A stretch of DNA of 64,000 nt from Mesorhizobium sp. INR15. Lineage in GTDB: Bacteria; Pseudomonadota; Alphaproteobacteria; Rhizobiales; Rhizobiaceae. The stretch spans positions 5,838,001-5,902,000 of the forward strand of contig NZ_CP045496.1 of assembly GCF_015500075.1 (NCBI RefSeq). The letters run 5' to 3'. The notes below the pieces were generated by a model. The model was not told the DNA's origin. It ran no database searches and saw only the letters and a program-made list of their open reading frames with translations. Position 1 is the stretch's first letter; each line of letters starts with the position of its first letter. A program made the position numbers and the translations under genes. This document shows, piece after piece, positions 9,240 through 18,026 of the stretch.

Positions 9240-10949
9240 ATGAGTACGATAACCACGGCCCTCGAGCAGCCTGCGGAAAGCAAACTGCATCGCAATATCG
9301 ACTGGCGCGGCGCCTTCTGGGTGGCGAGCGGCGTTCCGGCTCTCGTCCTGTTTTCGATCGGCGGCATTGCCGGCACGACCGGAACCCTGGCCTTCGGGAT
9401 CTGGATCGCCTCCATGATCATGGGCTTCCTGCAATCCTTCACCTATGCCGAGATCGCCGGCCTGTTCCCGAACAAGTCGGGCGGCGCCTCGATCTACGGC
9501 GCCACCGCGTGGCTGCGCTATTCCAAATTCATCGCGCCGCTGTCGGTCTGGTGCAACTGGTTCGCCTGGTCGCCGGTGCTGTCGCTCGGCTGCTCTATCG
9601 CCGCTGCCTATATTCTCAACGCGCTGGCGCCGGTGCCACTGTTCACCGACGCCTCACCCGATGTCGTCGCCTATATCGCGGCTCATGCCGGCACCAGCGC
9701 CGCCGACGCGATCACCGCCGTGACGGCCGCTGCCACGCCGGCAATCCGCAACTGGACGCTGTTCAGCCACACGCTGGGCCCGGTGTCCTTCACGCTCAAC
9801 GCCACTTTCTTCATCGGCGCCGTGCTGATGCTGATCATCTTCTCGATCCAGCATCGCGGCATTCTGGGCACCGCCAATGTGCAGAAATATATCGGCCTGC
9901 TGGTCATCATTCCGATGCTGATCGTCGGTGTCGTGCCGATCGTCACCGGCCAGATCAATTGGGCGAATTTTTCGCCGCTGGTCCCGCTGGCGGCGGCTTA
10001 CGCGCCTGAGCCCGGTGCCTGGAACATCGCCGGCTGGACGCTGGTGCTCGGCGGCATGTTCATCGCGGCGTGGTCGACCTACGGCTTCGAAACCGCCGTC
10101 TGCTACACATCCGAGTTCAAGAACCCGGGCACGGACACATTCAAGGCCATCTTCTATTCCGGCCTGCTCTGCATGCTGCTGTTCATCCTGGTGCCCTTCA
10201 CCTTTCAGGGCGTGCTTGGCCTCAACGGCATGCTGGCGACGCCGATCGTCGACGGCTCCGGTGTCGCCGACGCGCTGGCCGGCATGGTCGGCGGCGGCGC
10301 GCTCATCCATAGCCTTTTGATCATGCTGATGATCCTGGCATTGGTGCTGTGCATCATGACGGCGATGGCCGGGTCGTCGCGCACGCTCTACCAGGGCTCC
10401 GTCGACGGCTGGCTGCCGCGCTATCTCAGCCACGTCAACGAGCATGGCGCCCCGACCCGCGCCATGTGGACCGACCTTTGCTTCAACCTGATCGTGCTGG
10501 CCATCGCCTCGGCCGATGCGACGAGCTTCTTCTTCATCCTCGCCGTCTCGAACTGCGGCTACATCATCTTCAACTTCCTCAACCTCAATGCCGGCTGGAT
10601 CCATCGAATCGACAATGGCCACATCGCGCGGCCCTGGAAGGCGCCGAGCTGGCTGCTCGGCGTTGGCGCCATCTTCGCCTATGTCAATGCCATCTTCATG
10701 GGCGCCGGAGCCAAGGTGTGGAACCCGATGGCGCTGTGGGCCGGATTGATCACCGCCGCGCTGATCATCCCGGTGTTCTGCTACCGCCACTACATCCAGG
10801 ACGGCGGCAAGTTCCCTGAGCACATGCTGGCCGACCTCGGCATGACTTCGGCCGATCTGAAGACCAGGAAAGCGGGCATGCTGCCCTATCTGACGCTGGT
10901 CGCCGGCGTGGCTGTAATGCTGCTCGCCAACTGGCTGTTCGTTATCTGA
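9240..10949 (+). CDS. APC-superfamily amino acid/amine permease
   Basis: A 569-residue integral membrane protein with about 12 hydrophobic segments from residue 28 onward. FSIGGIAGTTGTLAFGIW near the N-terminus and a TYAEIAGLFPNKSGG motif after it are typical of the amino acid-polyamine-organocation family. The start has GGGGAA ten bases upstream. It follows the mgd genes and the DUF1989-GcvT fusion on the same strand, so import of an amine or N-methylated amino acid feeding that pathway is likely but unproven. A strong hairpin with a T tract ends the transcript. Confidence 0.82.
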   Translation: MSTITTALEQPAESKLHRNIDWRGAFWVASGVPALVLFSIGGIAGTTGTLAFGIWIASMIMGFLQSFTYAEIAGLFPNKSGGASIYGATAWLRYSKFIAPLSVWCNWFAWSPVLSLGCSIAAAYILNALAPVPLFTDASPDVVAYIAAHAGTSAADAITAVTAAATPAIRNWTLFSHTLGPVSFTLNATFFIGAVLMLIIFSIQHRGILGTANVQKYIGLLVIIPMLIVGVVPIVTGQINWANFSPLVPLAAAYAPEPGAWNIAGWTLVLGGMFIAAWSTYGFETAVCYTSEFKNPGTDTFKAIFYSGLLCMLLFILVPFTFQGVLGLNGMLATPIVDGSGVADALAGMVGGGALIHSLLIMLMILALVLCIMTAMAGSSRTLYQGSVDGWLPRYLSHVNEHGAPTRAMWTDLCFNLIVLAIASADATSFFFILAVSNCGYIIFNFLNLNAGWIHRIDNGHIARPWKAPSWLLGVGAIFAYVNAIFMGAGAKVWNPMALWAGLITAALIIPVFCYRHYIQDGGKFPEHMLADLGMTSADLKTRKAGMLPYLTLVAGVAVMLLANWLFVI

Positions 10950-11003
10950 TTGAAAGCCGGACGGGTTGAAGCGCCTGTCCAGCTTCCCTCCCAAGCAGTT
11001 CTG

Positions 11004-11038
11004 ATCCATCCCGACCGTGTCGGGATGGATTTTCTTTT
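11004..11038 (+). terminator. Rho-independent terminator after the APC permease
   Basis: A perfect 12-bp stem (ATCCATCCCGAC / GTCGGGATGGAT) with a 3-base loop is followed by TTTCTTTT. It lies between two convergent genes, 55 bases after the permease stop. Confidence 0.9.
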
Positions 11039-11051
11039 GCCGGGCGATCCA

Positions 11052-12545
11052 TCAATCGATCTTGATGAACACGCCCTTGGTGTTGAGATACTCGTCGAGA
11101 TGCTCGGCGCCGCCCTCGCGGCCATAGCCGCTCATCTTGTAGCCGCCAAAAGGCACCGCCGGATCGATGGCATGATAAGTGTTGACCCAGACCGAGCCGG
11201 CGCGGATCTTTCGCGACAGTTGGTGCGCCTTGGTCACATCGCGGGTGAAGACCCCGGCGGCGAGACCATAGGGCGTGTTGTTGGCGCGCTCGACCGCCTC
11301 GTCCAGCGTGTCGAACGGCAGTGCCGAGATAACCGGCCCGAAGATTTCCTCACGGGCAATCTTCATATTATCCGAGACGCCGGAAAAGACGGTCGGCGCG
11401 ACGAAATTGCCGGCGGCCAACGCACCCTCGGTAAGGCGCGCGCCACCGGTGACCAGCGTCGCGCCTTCGGACGTGCCGGCTTCGAGGTAGGACGCAACGC
11501 GCTGCAGTTGCTTCTCCGAAATGAGCGGGCCGATCTCCGTTGCCGGATCGATGCCGTCGCCGATCCTGAGGCCGCTTGCATAGACGGCGAGCCGCTCGAC
11601 GAATTCGTCATGGATGGAGCGCTCGACGAACAGGCGCGAACCGGCAATGCAGATCTGACCGGAATTGGCGAAGACAGACATCGCCGCCACCGGCACCGCC
11701 TTGTCGAGATCGGCGTCGGCACAGACGATGACCGGCGACTTGCCGCCGAGTTCCAGCGACACACGTTTGAGGTTGCCGGCGGAGGCCCGGATGATCGACT
11801 GGCCGGTCGCCGTGGAGCCGGTGAAGACGATCTTGTCGACATCAAGATGCTCGGCGAGCGCTGCCCCTGCCTCGGAGCCAGTGCCGGTAACGATGTTGAC
11901 GACGCCTGCCGGCACGCCCGCCTCGTTCATGATGTCGGCGATCAGAAGCGGCGTCAGTGGCGCCTCTTCCGACGGCTTCAGCACAATGGTGCAGCCGGTG
12001 GCCAGCGCCGGGCCGATCTTCCAGATCGAGGCCGCTGTCGGGGCATTCCAGGGGATGATGGCGCCGACGACGCCGACCGGCTCCTTGCGGGTGAAGGAGA
12101 CGACCTCGCCCGGCAGCGAGTTCTCGATCGTCTCGCCATGCAGTGCGGTCGCCATGCCGGCGTAGTAGCGCAGCATGCCGATGACACGGTTGCGATTGGC
12201 GCGGGTGCGCATGATCGGCATGCCCATGTCGGTGGTGTCCGAACGGCTGATCTCTTCCCAGTGCTTCTCGAAAAGATCGGCGATCTGCAACAGCAGCACT
12301 TGCCGCTCATAAGGCTTGAAGCGGCTCCAGGGGCCATCGAAGGCTTTCCGCGCTGCAGCGACCGCCAAGTCGATGTCCTGCTTGTCGCCGCACGGCACGG
12401 TGGCGAGGACCGCGCCGGTCGCCGGATTGCGCGTCTCCATGGTCCGGCCAGAACGTGCATCAACCCAGGCGCCGTCGATGAACATCCGGCGATGACGCCC
12501 ATCAATCGGCAGGCGAAGCGCGATACCGGGTTGAGCCAAGGTCAT
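11052..12545 (-). CDS. NAD(P)-dependent aldehyde dehydrogenase
   Basis: A 497-residue member of the ALDH superfamily. The start chosen (MTLAQPGIAL) has AAAGGAGG seven bases upstream; a longer in-frame extension to 12656 would run through the terminator of the neighbouring operon. Catalytic residues are visible: Glu near 265 in LELGGKSP, the nucleophilic Cys near 298 in NSGQICIAGSRL, and the cofactor motif FTGSTATGQ. It oxidises an aldehyde to the carboxylate in the cytosol. The substrate is not given by the sequence. It stands alone between the convergent permease and the RND efflux operon, so its pathway is unclear. Confidence 0.88.
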   Translation of the reverse strand: MTLAQPGIALRLPIDGRHRRMFIDGAWVDARSGRTMETRNPATGAVLATVPCGDKQDIDLAVAAARKAFDGPWSRFKPYERQVLLLQIADLFEKHWEEISRSDTTDMGMPIMRTRANRNRVIGMLRYYAGMATALHGETIENSLPGEVVSFTRKEPVGVVGAIIPWNAPTAASIWKIGPALATGCTIVLKPSEEAPLTPLLIADIMNEAGVPAGVVNIVTGTGSEAGAALAEHLDVDKIVFTGSTATGQSIIRASAGNLKRVSLELGGKSPVIVCADADLDKAVPVAAMSVFANSGQICIAGSRLFVERSIHDEFVERLAVYASGLRIGDGIDPATEIGPLISEKQLQRVASYLEAGTSEGATLVTGGARLTEGALAAGNFVAPTVFSGVSDNMKIAREEIFGPVISALPFDTLDEAVERANNTPYGLAAGVFTRDVTKAHQLSRKIRAGSVWVNTYHAIDPAVPFGGYKMSGYGREGGAEHLDEYLNTKGVFIKID

Positions 12546-12589
12546 GATTGTCCTCCTTTGGCAGGTGAGCCGTGTTTGGAGGCGGCAAA

Positions 12590-12618
12590 AACGCCGCGCG
12601 TCTGAGACACGCGGCGTT
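12590..12618 (-). terminator. Hairpin terminator at the end of the efflux operon
   Basis: The stem AACGCCGCG / CGCGGCGTT with an 11-base loop has T runs on both sides (TTTTT on the minus strand, a TTTTTT stretch further out on the plus strand). It separates the minus-strand RND gene from the aldehyde dehydrogenase and is best read as the terminator of the RND operon. Confidence 0.8.
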
Positions 12619-12659
12619 CTAACATTTTTTGACCAGCGCGTTCCATGCGCCAGCAAGGA

Positions 12660-15600
12660 TCACTCGGCTGCCAGAGCCAGTTGAGGCCGCTTGTTGCTGT
12701 CGGGCTGCTCCAACTCGGACGTTTGCTCCGCCGCGCCGCGTTTCTTCGGCTCGCGGCCGAAGAACAAGGCATAGCCCGCCGGCAACACCAGGATGGTCAG
12801 CACAGTGGCGACGAGAATGCCGCCCATCATGGCGTAGGCGAGCGGGCCCCAGAAAACGGCGCGCGAGATCGGGATCAGCGCGAGCACCGCCGTCAGCGCC
12901 GTCAGCGTGATCGGCCGGAAACGGCGCACAGCCGAGCCGATGATGGCTTCGTAGCGATCCATGCCGGCCGCGATATCCTGATCGATCTGATCGACCAGGA
13001 TGATCGAGTTGCGCATGATGATGCCGAGCAGCGCGATGACGCCGAGGATGGCGACAAAGCCGAACGGGGCGCCGCTGATCAAAAGGGCCGCCGCCGCACC
13101 GATGATGCCCAGCGGCCCGGTCGCCAGAACCAGCATCGCCTTGCCGAAATTCTGCAGCTGGATCATCAAAAGCACGACGATGATGGCCAGCATGATCGGC
13201 GCCTTGGCGGCGATCGAAGCCTGGCTTTCGGCCGAATCCTCGGCGCCGCCCTGGATCTCGATCTTGTAGCCGGGCGCCAGGCCGTCACGCAGGCCCTGCA
13301 TATCCTTGTACATCTTGGTGACGACATCGTTCGACTGCACGCCGTCGGGCAGCGTTGCCCGCACGCTGATGGTCGGCAGACGGTCGCGCCGCCATTCGAT
13401 GCCTTGCTCCAGCACCGGCACGACCTTGGCGATCTGTGACAACGGCACGAAGCCGCCGAAATCCGTCGGGATATAGACGGAGTCGACCGAGGACAGCAGC
13501 TTGCGGTTTGCATCCGGCTCGCGGGCAACGATGGAAACCGTTTCCTCGCCATCGCGGAAGTCGTCGAGCGGCGCGCCGGACATGGTCGCTTGCAGCATCT
13601 GACGGATGCGCTGCGAGGTGACACCGAGCGCACGGGCACGATCCTGGTCGATGACCAGCTTCATCGCCGGCACCGGCTCCAGCCAGTCGTCATGCACCGC
13701 GCCAAGCAGCGGGTCTTCGCGGAATTCCGCCTTCACCTGGTCGGCGATGCGGCGCACCTCCTGGCGATCCGGACCCATGACGCGCATCTGCACTGGCCAG
13801 CCGGTCGGCGGCCCCAGGAAGAGGCGGTCGACCTTGCCGCGGATCGACGGGAAATCCTCGGCCAGAACCGCGCGGAGCTTGATGATTAATCGCTCGCGGG
13901 CCGGCTCGTCATTGGCCATGACAAGCAACTGGGCGAAATTCGGATTGCGCAGTTGCTGGTCGAGCGGCAGGAAGAAGCGCGGCGCGCCTTCGCCGATGTA
14001 GGTGGCGATGAAGCGCTTGTCCTTGTCGTCCATCATCTTGGCTTCAAGCGCCTTGGCCTGGGCCTCGACTTCCTTGATGCTGGTGCCTTCCGGCAACCAG
14101 AGGTCGACCAGGATTTCCGGCCGCGACGATTGCGGGAAGAAATTCTGCGGGATGAACTGGAACGCCCACAGGCTGGTGGCGAAGGTGCCCAGCGTCATCG
14201 CCAGGACGATGATGCGATGGCGCACGGCCCAGCTGACCGTGGCGCGGAGGCGACGGTAGAAACCGGTGTCGAAAACATCGTGATGGCTGCCGGCATGGTT
14301 GCGCTGCTTGAGGATCATGTTGCCCAGCCATGGCGTGAAATAGACCGCCACGAACCAGGACACGATGAGCGCGATGCCGACGACATAGAACAGGGTGCGC
14401 ACATATTCACCGGCGGTCGAAGCGGCGAAGCCGACCGGGATGAAGCCGGCCGTGGTGATGAGCGTTCCGGTCAGCATCGGGAAGGCGGTCGAGGAATAGG
14501 CGAAGCTCGCCGCCTCGATCTTGACCAGACCCTCCTCCAGCTTGCGCTCCATCATTTCGACGACGATCATCGCATCGTCGACGAGCAGGCCGAGGGCGAT
14601 AATCAGCGCGCCGAGCGAGATGCGCTGGAGGTCGATGCCGAGCTCGTACATGATGGCGAAGGTGGCGGCCAGGACCAGCGGAATGGCGATGGCGATGACC
14701 AGGCCCGAACGCCAGCCGATCGACAGGAACGAAACGACAAGCACGATCAGCAAGGCCTCGCCGAGCGCATGCATGAATTCGGAGACCGCATCCGTGACAA
14801 CGCCCGGCTGGTCGGAAATCTGGTCGACCGAAACACCATAGGGCAGCGCCTCCTCGAAGCGCTTGTAGGTTGCCTCGACGTCCTTGCCGACATCGGTCAC
14901 CTTGAAGCCCTTGGCCATGACGACGCCGAGTTGCACGCTGTCATGACCGTTGAAGCGGTATTTGCGCTGGAAGGGATCTTCCAGGCCCGACGTCACCGTG
15001 GCGATATCGCCGAGCCGGGTGACCTGGCCTCCGGCGCGCAGGCGCAGGTTCCTGATATCCTCGACCTTGCTGACATCGCCTTCGACCGAGATGCGCACCG
15101 AGTTGGTGCCGGTATCGACGGAGCCCGCCGGATCGACATTGTTCTGGCCCTTGATCGCATTCTGCAGATCGGGAAGCGTCAGGCCGCGTTCGGCCAGCGC
15201 CTTGGACGAGACGTCGATATAGAGCTTTTCCGGTTGATCGCCGATGATCACGGCCTTTTCGACGCCGGGCGTCGTCAGCAGCATGTCACGCGCCTGGGTG
15301 GCGAATTTCTTCAGCTCGGGATAGCTGAAGCCATCGCCGCTGATCGAGTGCAAGGTGATGAACGTGTCGCCGAACTCGTCGTTGAAATAGGGGCCAAGCA
15401 GGCCTTTGGGCAGATCGCCGGATATATCACCGACCTTCTTGCGCACCTGGTAGAAAGCGTCCGCGACCTCGGCGGCGTTGGTGTCGCCCTTGATCTGGAC
15501 GGTGATGATGGCGCTGCCAGCGCGGGTGAAGGAGCGCACAAAGTCGAGATGTGGCGTTTCCTGCAGCTTGCGCTCGATCTTGTTGACGACCTGATCTTCC

Positions 15601-15806
15601 ATCTCCTTGATCGAGGAGCCCGGCCAGATCGCCTGGACAACCATGACCCGGAAGGTGAAATCGGGGTCTTCCTTCTGGCCCATGCGCATCAGGCCGAGTG
15701 CGCCTGAAATGATGATCAGGCCAAACAGGAACCGGGCGATGCTCGGGTGGCCGATGGCCCAGCGCGAAAGATTGAAGGGCCGCTTCTCGTCCGTGGAATT
15801 GGTCAT
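12660..15806 (-). CDS. RND-family multidrug efflux inner-membrane transporter
   Basis: A 1048-residue proton-driven RND pump, the usual length of AcrB/MexB-type proteins. One N-terminal transmembrane helix is followed by a large periplasmic domain (VMVVQAIWPGSSIKEMEDQV...). A first helix bundle with GLLVDDAMIVVEMMERKLEE (proton-relay Asp pair) follows, then a second periplasmic domain and a second bundle near the C-terminus (IMRNSIILVDQIDQD). It would pair with the adaptor encoded upstream and an outer-membrane channel not present here. It is last in a TetR-MFP-RND transcription unit, with a 229-base gap after the adaptor gene. The substrate is unknown. Confidence 0.92.
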   Translation of the reverse strand: MTNSTDEKRPFNLSRWAIGHPSIARFLFGLIIISGALGLMRMGQKEDPDFTFRVMVVQAIWPGSSIKEMEDQVVNKIERKLQETPHLDFVRSFTRAGSAIITVQIKGDTNAAEVADAFYQVRKKVGDISGDLPKGLLGPYFNDEFGDTFITLHSISGDGFSYPELKKFATQARDMLLTTPGVEKAVIIGDQPEKLYIDVSSKALAERGLTLPDLQNAIKGQNNVDPAGSVDTGTNSVRISVEGDVSKVEDIRNLRLRAGGQVTRLGDIATVTSGLEDPFQRKYRFNGHDSVQLGVVMAKGFKVTDVGKDVEATYKRFEEALPYGVSVDQISDQPGVVTDAVSEFMHALGEALLIVLVVSFLSIGWRSGLVIAIAIPLVLAATFAIMYELGIDLQRISLGALIIALGLLVDDAMIVVEMMERKLEEGLVKIEAASFAYSSTAFPMLTGTLITTAGFIPVGFAASTAGEYVRTLFYVVGIALIVSWFVAVYFTPWLGNMILKQRNHAGSHHDVFDTGFYRRLRATVSWAVRHRIIVLAMTLGTFATSLWAFQFIPQNFFPQSSRPEILVDLWLPEGTSIKEVEAQAKALEAKMMDDKDKRFIATYIGEGAPRFFLPLDQQLRNPNFAQLLVMANDEPARERLIIKLRAVLAEDFPSIRGKVDRLFLGPPTGWPVQMRVMGPDRQEVRRIADQVKAEFREDPLLGAVHDDWLEPVPAMKLVIDQDRARALGVTSQRIRQMLQATMSGAPLDDFRDGEETVSIVAREPDANRKLLSSVDSVYIPTDFGGFVPLSQIAKVVPVLEQGIEWRRDRLPTISVRATLPDGVQSNDVVTKMYKDMQGLRDGLAPGYKIEIQGGAEDSAESQASIAAKAPIMLAIIVVLLMIQLQNFGKAMLVLATGPLGIIGAAAALLISGAPFGFVAILGVIALLGIIMRNSIILVDQIDQDIAAGMDRYEAIIGSAVRRFRPITLTALTAVLALIPISRAVFWGPLAYAMMGGILVATVLTILVLPAGYALFFGREPKKRGAAEQTSELEQPDSNKRPQLALAAE

Positions 15807-16003
15807 CGATGCTGGTCCATTTGTTGATCGTCGGCGCGCCGGAGCCAGTCCAGGCGCGGATCATGCTTCAGGTCCGGTAGTGGCTTCCGGGCGGCAAGGC
15901 TCTCCAAGCAGAGAAACCCTCATCGCGGTGGGACGCGAAAATCGATGTAGGGGGTCACATCAATCGAGCGTCTCTGATCGGGCGCCTGCCGCCCGGAAAC
16001 CAG

Positions 16004-16025
16004 CGGCTGCGGGAACGCGCAGCCG
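16004..16025 (-). terminator. Possible attenuator hairpin between adaptor and RND genes
   Basis: CGGCTGCG / CGCAGCCG form an 8-bp perfect stem with a 6-base loop, about ten bases past the adaptor-gene stop in transcription direction. No T tract follows, so it may reduce read-through or stabilise the upstream mRNA rather than terminate. Confidence 0.35.
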
Positions 16026-16035
16026 TTGTCTGTTG

Positions 16036-17184
16036 TCAGCGCACCTGTTTGGCGTCGCTGCCCTCATCCGCCGCGGAGGCGGATTGCTGCACCGTGTCGC
16101 CGGCGAGCTTCACTTTCAGATTCTCTGTCATGAACTGCGTGCCCGCTGCGACGACAACGTCGCCGGGCTTCAGCCCTTCGGCGACACGAACGCCATCCGC
16201 GGCGAACGCGGCGACCTTGACCGATCGGGCATGTACGGTGTCGGCGCCACGGTCTACCGTCCAGACGATCGACTGGCTGTCTTTCTGCGCCAGCGCGCTC
16301 AGCGGGATCGACACCAGCTGCCGCTCATTGGCGGCCGAGGCTTCAATGTTGGCGGTCATGCCGAGAAGCACGCGCGGGTCGTTTGGCAGGCTGACGCGAA
16401 CCGCAAAGGTGCGCGACTGCGGATCGGCGCTACCGGCGACTTCGCGGACCTTGCCGTCGAGCGCCAATCCGGCATCCGACCAGAAGCCAGCCTTGACGTC
16501 CTTGCCCGGCTTGAATTCAGCAATCTCCATTTCGGGGACGGCGATCAGCACTTCCTTTTCGCCGTCGACGGCAACGGTAACAACCGGCGTGCCGGAGCCG
16601 ACGACCTGACCGACATCAGCGCTGACAGCGGTGACGATGCCGTTCCGGTCGGCCTTGAGATCGGTATAGAGAACCTGGTTCCTGGCCTGAGCGAGGGTCG
16701 AGCGGGCGGCGTCGCGGCTGGCAACAGCCTGATCGTAGGTCAGCGTCGCCTGTTCGAGCTGCGACTTCGGCGCGAAATTCTTGGCGAACAGCTGTTCGGC
16801 GCGGCGACGCGAAAGCTCAACGGTCTCGACCTGGCGTTCGGCGGCGTCGAGGCTCGCCTGGGCGCTCTTGACGGAGAGATCGTAGTCGGCGGGATCGACA
16901 CGGGCGAGTACATCGCCCGGCGCCACATGCTGGCCAATGTCGACAAGCCTTTCGGTGATCTTGCCGCTGATGCGGAAGCCGAGGCTGCTCTCGGTGCGGG
17001 CCCGCACCGAGCCAGAATAGGAGAGCGTGCGGGTATCATGCGACTGCGCGATCTCGACGACCTTGACCGGACGGATGATGTCCTTGACCTCGGCTTTCTC
17101 CTGCGAGCAGCCGGCGAGCACGGCGACGCCAACGATCAGGCCGGCAACCGGCAGCCTGCGAATGATTGAACTGGACAAAGACAC
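16036..17184 (-). CDS. RND efflux periplasmic adaptor (membrane fusion lipoprotein)
   Basis: A 382-residue HlyD/AcrA-type adaptor. The GTG start (VSLSSSIIRRLPVAG) is preferred over an upstream ATG because it places GGGAG at the right distance and begins directly with a lipoprotein signal peptide ending in LAGC. The mature protein shows the lipoyl half-motif SGKITERLVDIGQHVAPGDVLARVD, a long alpha-hairpin (SLDAAERQVETVELSRRRAEQLF) and a barrel/MP domain. It bridges the RND pump to an outer-membrane channel. It lies 56 bases after the TetR gene on the same strand, so the repressor probably controls it. Confidence 0.9.
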   Translation of the reverse strand: MSLSSSIIRRLPVAGLIVGVAVLAGCSQEKAEVKDIIRPVKVVEIAQSHDTRTLSYSGSVRARTESSLGFRISGKITERLVDIGQHVAPGDVLARVDPADYDLSVKSAQASLDAAERQVETVELSRRRAEQLFAKNFAPKSQLEQATLTYDQAVASRDAARSTLAQARNQVLYTDLKADRNGIVTAVSADVGQVVGSGTPVVTVAVDGEKEVLIAVPEMEIAEFKPGKDVKAGFWSDAGLALDGKVREVAGSADPQSRTFAVRVSLPNDPRVLLGMTANIEASAANERQLVSIPLSALAQKDSQSIVWTVDRGADTVHARSVKVAAFAADGVRVAEGLKPGDVVVAAGTQFMTENLKVKLAGDTVQQSASAADEGSDAKQVR

Positions 17185-17240
17185 CTTGGCACTCCCGAAA
17201 TGGAGACGAACTGTCGATACTGGCGCCCTGCGGGCGGCAG

Positions 17241-17849
17241 CTATTTCTTCAGGGCCTTGATCGCATAGTCGATAAGGTCGTCGGGCATCGCCCGATTGGT
17301 CTTGGCAAGGCACTGCGCCACCATCTGCGGATGGCACAGGATCACGGTGGCAGCGCCGAAACAGCGCGACGCGGTGACCGGATCCTGGTCAACAAACTCA
17401 CCCGCAGCGATGCCGTCACGGATCACATCCGCGAACAGGTCATGGATGCTGTCGACATGCTTGTCGATGACGCTCCAGTCGCGCTCGAGGGCGACGATGA
17501 CCATTTCGTGGACCTTCTGCTCGTCGAGCATAACCTCCATCGTCATCTTGTACTGCGCATGCACATATTTCCGCAGCCGCTCCTCGGCGCTGATCGGCAG
17601 GCGGGAAATCTCGTAGGCCATCTTGTAGCTGGCGCCGAGCATCCGGCCACAGACAGCCTGGTGGATTTCAACCTTGGAGGCGAAGAAACGATAGATGTTG
17701 GCTGGAGACATGCCGAGTTCGCGGGCGATGTCGGCAACATTGGTCTTGCCATAGCCGTAGTGCCGGAACAGGCGCTCGGCGCAGTCGAGAATGCGCGTCA
17801 CATTCTCCTGCTTGGCGGGGTCTGCCACGATGTTGGCGGCTTCAGACAT
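17241..17849 (-). CDS. TetR-family repressor of the efflux operon
   Basis: A 202-residue regulator with an N-terminal TetR helix-turn-helix (ILDCAERLFRHYGYGKTNVADIARELGMSPANIYRFFASK, about residues 19-58) and a variable helical ligand-binding C-terminus. It is the first gene of the TetR-MFP-RND unit. An almost perfect 22-bp-arm inverted repeat begins five bases upstream of its start codon and is the obvious autoregulatory operator. Loss of DNA binding on ligand binding is expected to induce the pump. Confidence 0.92.
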   Translation of the reverse strand: MSEAANIVADPAKQENVTRILDCAERLFRHYGYGKTNVADIARELGMSPANIYRFFASKVEIHQAVCGRMLGASYKMAYEISRLPISAEERLRKYVHAQYKMTMEVMLDEQKVHEMVIVALERDWSVIDKHVDSIHDLFADVIRDGIAAGEFVDQDPVTASRCFGAATVILCHPQMVAQCLAKTNRAMPDDLIDYAIKALKK

Positions 17850-17854
17850 GATCT

Positions 17855-17906
17855 CTTTCGATTTACGAATGACGAATTTCTATTTTCGTCAGTCGTAAAT
17901 CGAAAG
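17855..17906 (-). promoter_or_regulatory. TetR operator, large inverted repeat
   Basis: Two 22-base arms beginning CTTTCGATTTACGA and ending TCGTAAATCGAAAG are separated by 8 bases (TTTCTATT); 21 of 22 arm positions match. The proximal arm supplies the purine-rich GAAAGAG just before the tetR start codon, so the operator overlaps the ribosome-binding region. This is the only plausible promoter region for the three-gene efflux unit. Confidence 0.88.
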
Positions 17907-18026
17907 ATGAGGTATGTCAACGCGAATTCGATGTACGCGTACGCTTGGTGACAGATGGTGACACTGCAGGACGCGACCGATCGATCCGCCGGCTCTATGG
18001 ACAGGTGGGGAGACGGACGGGCGCCT

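Noticed and set aside
9654..11009. A 451-codon open frame on the minus strand
   Set aside because: It is antisense to the APC permease, rich in H, D, Q and R as expected from reversed membrane-protein codons.
10950..12605. A 551-codon open frame on the plus strand
   Set aside because: It is antisense to the aldehyde dehydrogenase, a common high-GC artefact; the minus-strand product carries all catalytic motifs.
13953..15707. A 584-codon open frame on the plus strand
   Set aside because: It is antisense to the RND transporter gene, with charge-rich low-complexity composition and no ribosome site.
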